The notes beneath the pieces are model-generated. The model was not told the origin of the DNA. It ran no database searches and worked only from the letters and a program-made list of their open reading frames with translations. This document shows positions 28,808 through 30,008 of a stretch of DNA of 30,008 nucleotides, one piece after another (within the stretch, counting starts at the first letter, position 1; every line of letters starts with the position of its first letter). The position numbers were made by a program, and so were the translations under genes. The stretch comes from Zancudomyces culisetae (lineage: Eukaryota; Kickxellomycota; Harpellomycetes; Harpellales; Legeriomycetaceae), in assembly GCA_001969505.1 (NCBI GenBank), contig LSSK01000444.1:1-30008 (forward strand), given 5' to 3'.

Positions 28808-30008
28808 TTTCTCCTCCCCTTCCTCTTCTATCCTTTATTCAACCTTATCCTATTATCCGTCACTCGTACCTAAATCTTTATGCAATTTACTTTGTTGCTC
28901 TACCCTTTTTAAATATTAAAATAAAAGTCATAATACATGAAATTCTTGTTTATCAATTTGCATTATCCGGGAAGAATATGGAAATACTCTTGTGCAATCC
29001 CCTTGTATAATAAAAACAATAATAATACTACTAAATATGATAACAAATATGATAGCAAATATCACCAACCTTTTCTTTCTAGCACTGCTTTCTACTTGAG
29101 AAAAGCAAATTAATAAATGACACAATTCTCGATTTCCACTCAGTTTCCCTTTTCGTCTTTGAACTTACTAACCTATACCCTACTAATGGAACCGGAATAT
29201 ATTATATGCGTGTGTATAGCGTGTGTATGTGCTATGAATAAAACTTATTCGCCTTTAACAATGGCAAACCTCTTCCCTCCTTATAGCTGTTATATTTGCC
29301 CTATAAGTTTAAAAGTCTGAAATCAAAAATATAGATAACCTACCTATAAGCTTATTATACTATTAGTTTGAACCAGTGACAATGTATTTATCAATGATAA
29401 TAGTAACAAGTCGCGCTCCCTTTTTTTGAAATAAAAAAAATAAAGAAAAAAAAAAAGAAATATGAGTGTAATGAATAATGGACAATAAATGGATTATGAA
29501 AAAATATTAAATGAACGGAAAAATGCAAGTGAACTGTTAAAAACAAAATGATGTATAATAATATATTATAATATAACCAAATACATGTTTATAAAATACT
29601 GTAGATTTTTTTTATTTTGATTTTTTTAGTCTCGTGTATTTCATACCTATTTATTTTATTTTATTTTTTGTACACTTGCTTTAAAAAAATAAAACTATTG
29701 GAGGTTTCACAAAAAGGGATTTTTGGTGTCAATATTGCACCTCTATTTTTTTATTTAGTTTTTTTGCCAAATTTTTTTTACCCACATATCATATTACCAA
29801 TCTACATTCTTCATATATACCTCCCACCCACCCCCCCAATTCTATCAATAATTTTTTTTCCTCTCACTTGTAGTTTATTCAGAACAAGCTATAAACATCA
29901 TGATATTGACAAAATAGGTTCTATACAAATCTACCTCCGATATTACTAGTTATTTTACTATTACTATTACTATTACTATTACTATTACTATTACTATTAC
30001 TATTACTA
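28808..30008. other. 1.2 kb intergenic region to the window end
   Basis: The first 100 nt upstream of the Hsp20 gene hold a purine leader (minus strand GAGGAAGGGGAGGAGAAA next to the ATG) and an ATTTAAAAAG TATA-like element near 28907-28917. A minus frame at 28928-29125 encodes one hydrophobic helix after RKKR, but there is no ATG or upstream exon, so it is not called. Frames at 29117-29320 and 29617-29949 look like noise. A C-rich tract lies near 29821-29838. Confidence 0.45.
29955..30008. repeat. TTACTA hexanucleotide microsatellite running off the window
   Basis: At least nine perfect copies of TTACTA reach the last base, so the full array length is unknown. It is not a G-rich telomere-type repeat. 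Confidence 0.95.

Noticed and set aside
28928-29125. Minus-strand frame with RKKR followed by a long hydrophobic helix, resembling a tail anchor or a last exon
   Set aside because: No ATG on that strand in the next 500 nt, no SNARE-like helix or credible upstream exon, and an extra 30-residue tail after the helix.
29617-29949. 110-codon frame near the window end
   Set aside because: Starts in a T-run, Phe/Ile/Leu rich from base composition; no domain.
29955-30008. TTACTA array as a chromosome end
   Set aside because: Lacks G-runs on either strand, and the window end is arbitrary.

Overview
This window looks like nuclear DNA from an AT-rich fungus, most likely an early-diverging (non-Saccharomycotina) lineage. 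The genes carry spliceosomal introns (12 resolved here, 73 to 188 nt, mostly ending in TAG). The IQGAP has the CH-IQ-RasGAP order found in fungi and animals. Coding regions hold runs of Asn, Gln, Thr and Lys/Glu encoded by microsatellites. One tRNA-Asn and a nuclear gene for a mitochondrial ribosome recycling factor confirm a eukaryotic chromosome. There is no operon structure, CRISPR array, phage or recognisable transposon. The exact species cannot be read from the sequence.

Layout. 0-5.7 kb: a doubtful two-helix membrane protein (-), a six-exon SFT2 Golgi-traffic gene (+) that no single open frame reveals, and a multi-exon choline-transporter-like (CTL/PNS1) membrane protein (-), convergent with SFT2. 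6.3-10.1 kb, all on the minus strand: the SSU processome WD40 protein UTP13, tRNA-Asn(GTT) and a membrane-anchored RING-H2 protein. 10.1-12.4 kb: a gap with two strong inverted repeats. 12.4-13.2 kb: a universal-stress-protein gene with a clear TATA box and a purine tandem repeat. 13.2-17.3 kb: a 4 kb gap with strong purine/pyrimidine strand asymmetry and no credible gene. 17.3-27.6 kb, all on the plus strand: a 1712-residue IQGAP, mitochondrial ribosome recycling factor, and a low-complexity-rich protein that I read as an AFF/AF4-like super elongation complex scaffold. 27.9-28.8 kb (-): a small heat-shock (Hsp20) domain fused to Lys/Val/Glu, Cys/Gly, His and polyproline blocks. 28.8-30.0 kb: intergenic, ending in a hexanucleotide microsatellite.

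The genes are unrelated housekeeping functions (Golgi traffic, ribosome assembly, cytokinesis, mitochondrial translation, Pol II elongation, stress) and do not form one pathway. The most noteworthy items are the AFF-like protein with a possible ELL-binding segment, the metal-binding-type Hsp20 chimera, two GC-AG introns of identical donor sequence among 12, the purine-skewed 4 kb gap whose skew continues into the IQGAP gene and then reverses inside it, and dispersed G-rich tracts in an otherwise AT-rich background.
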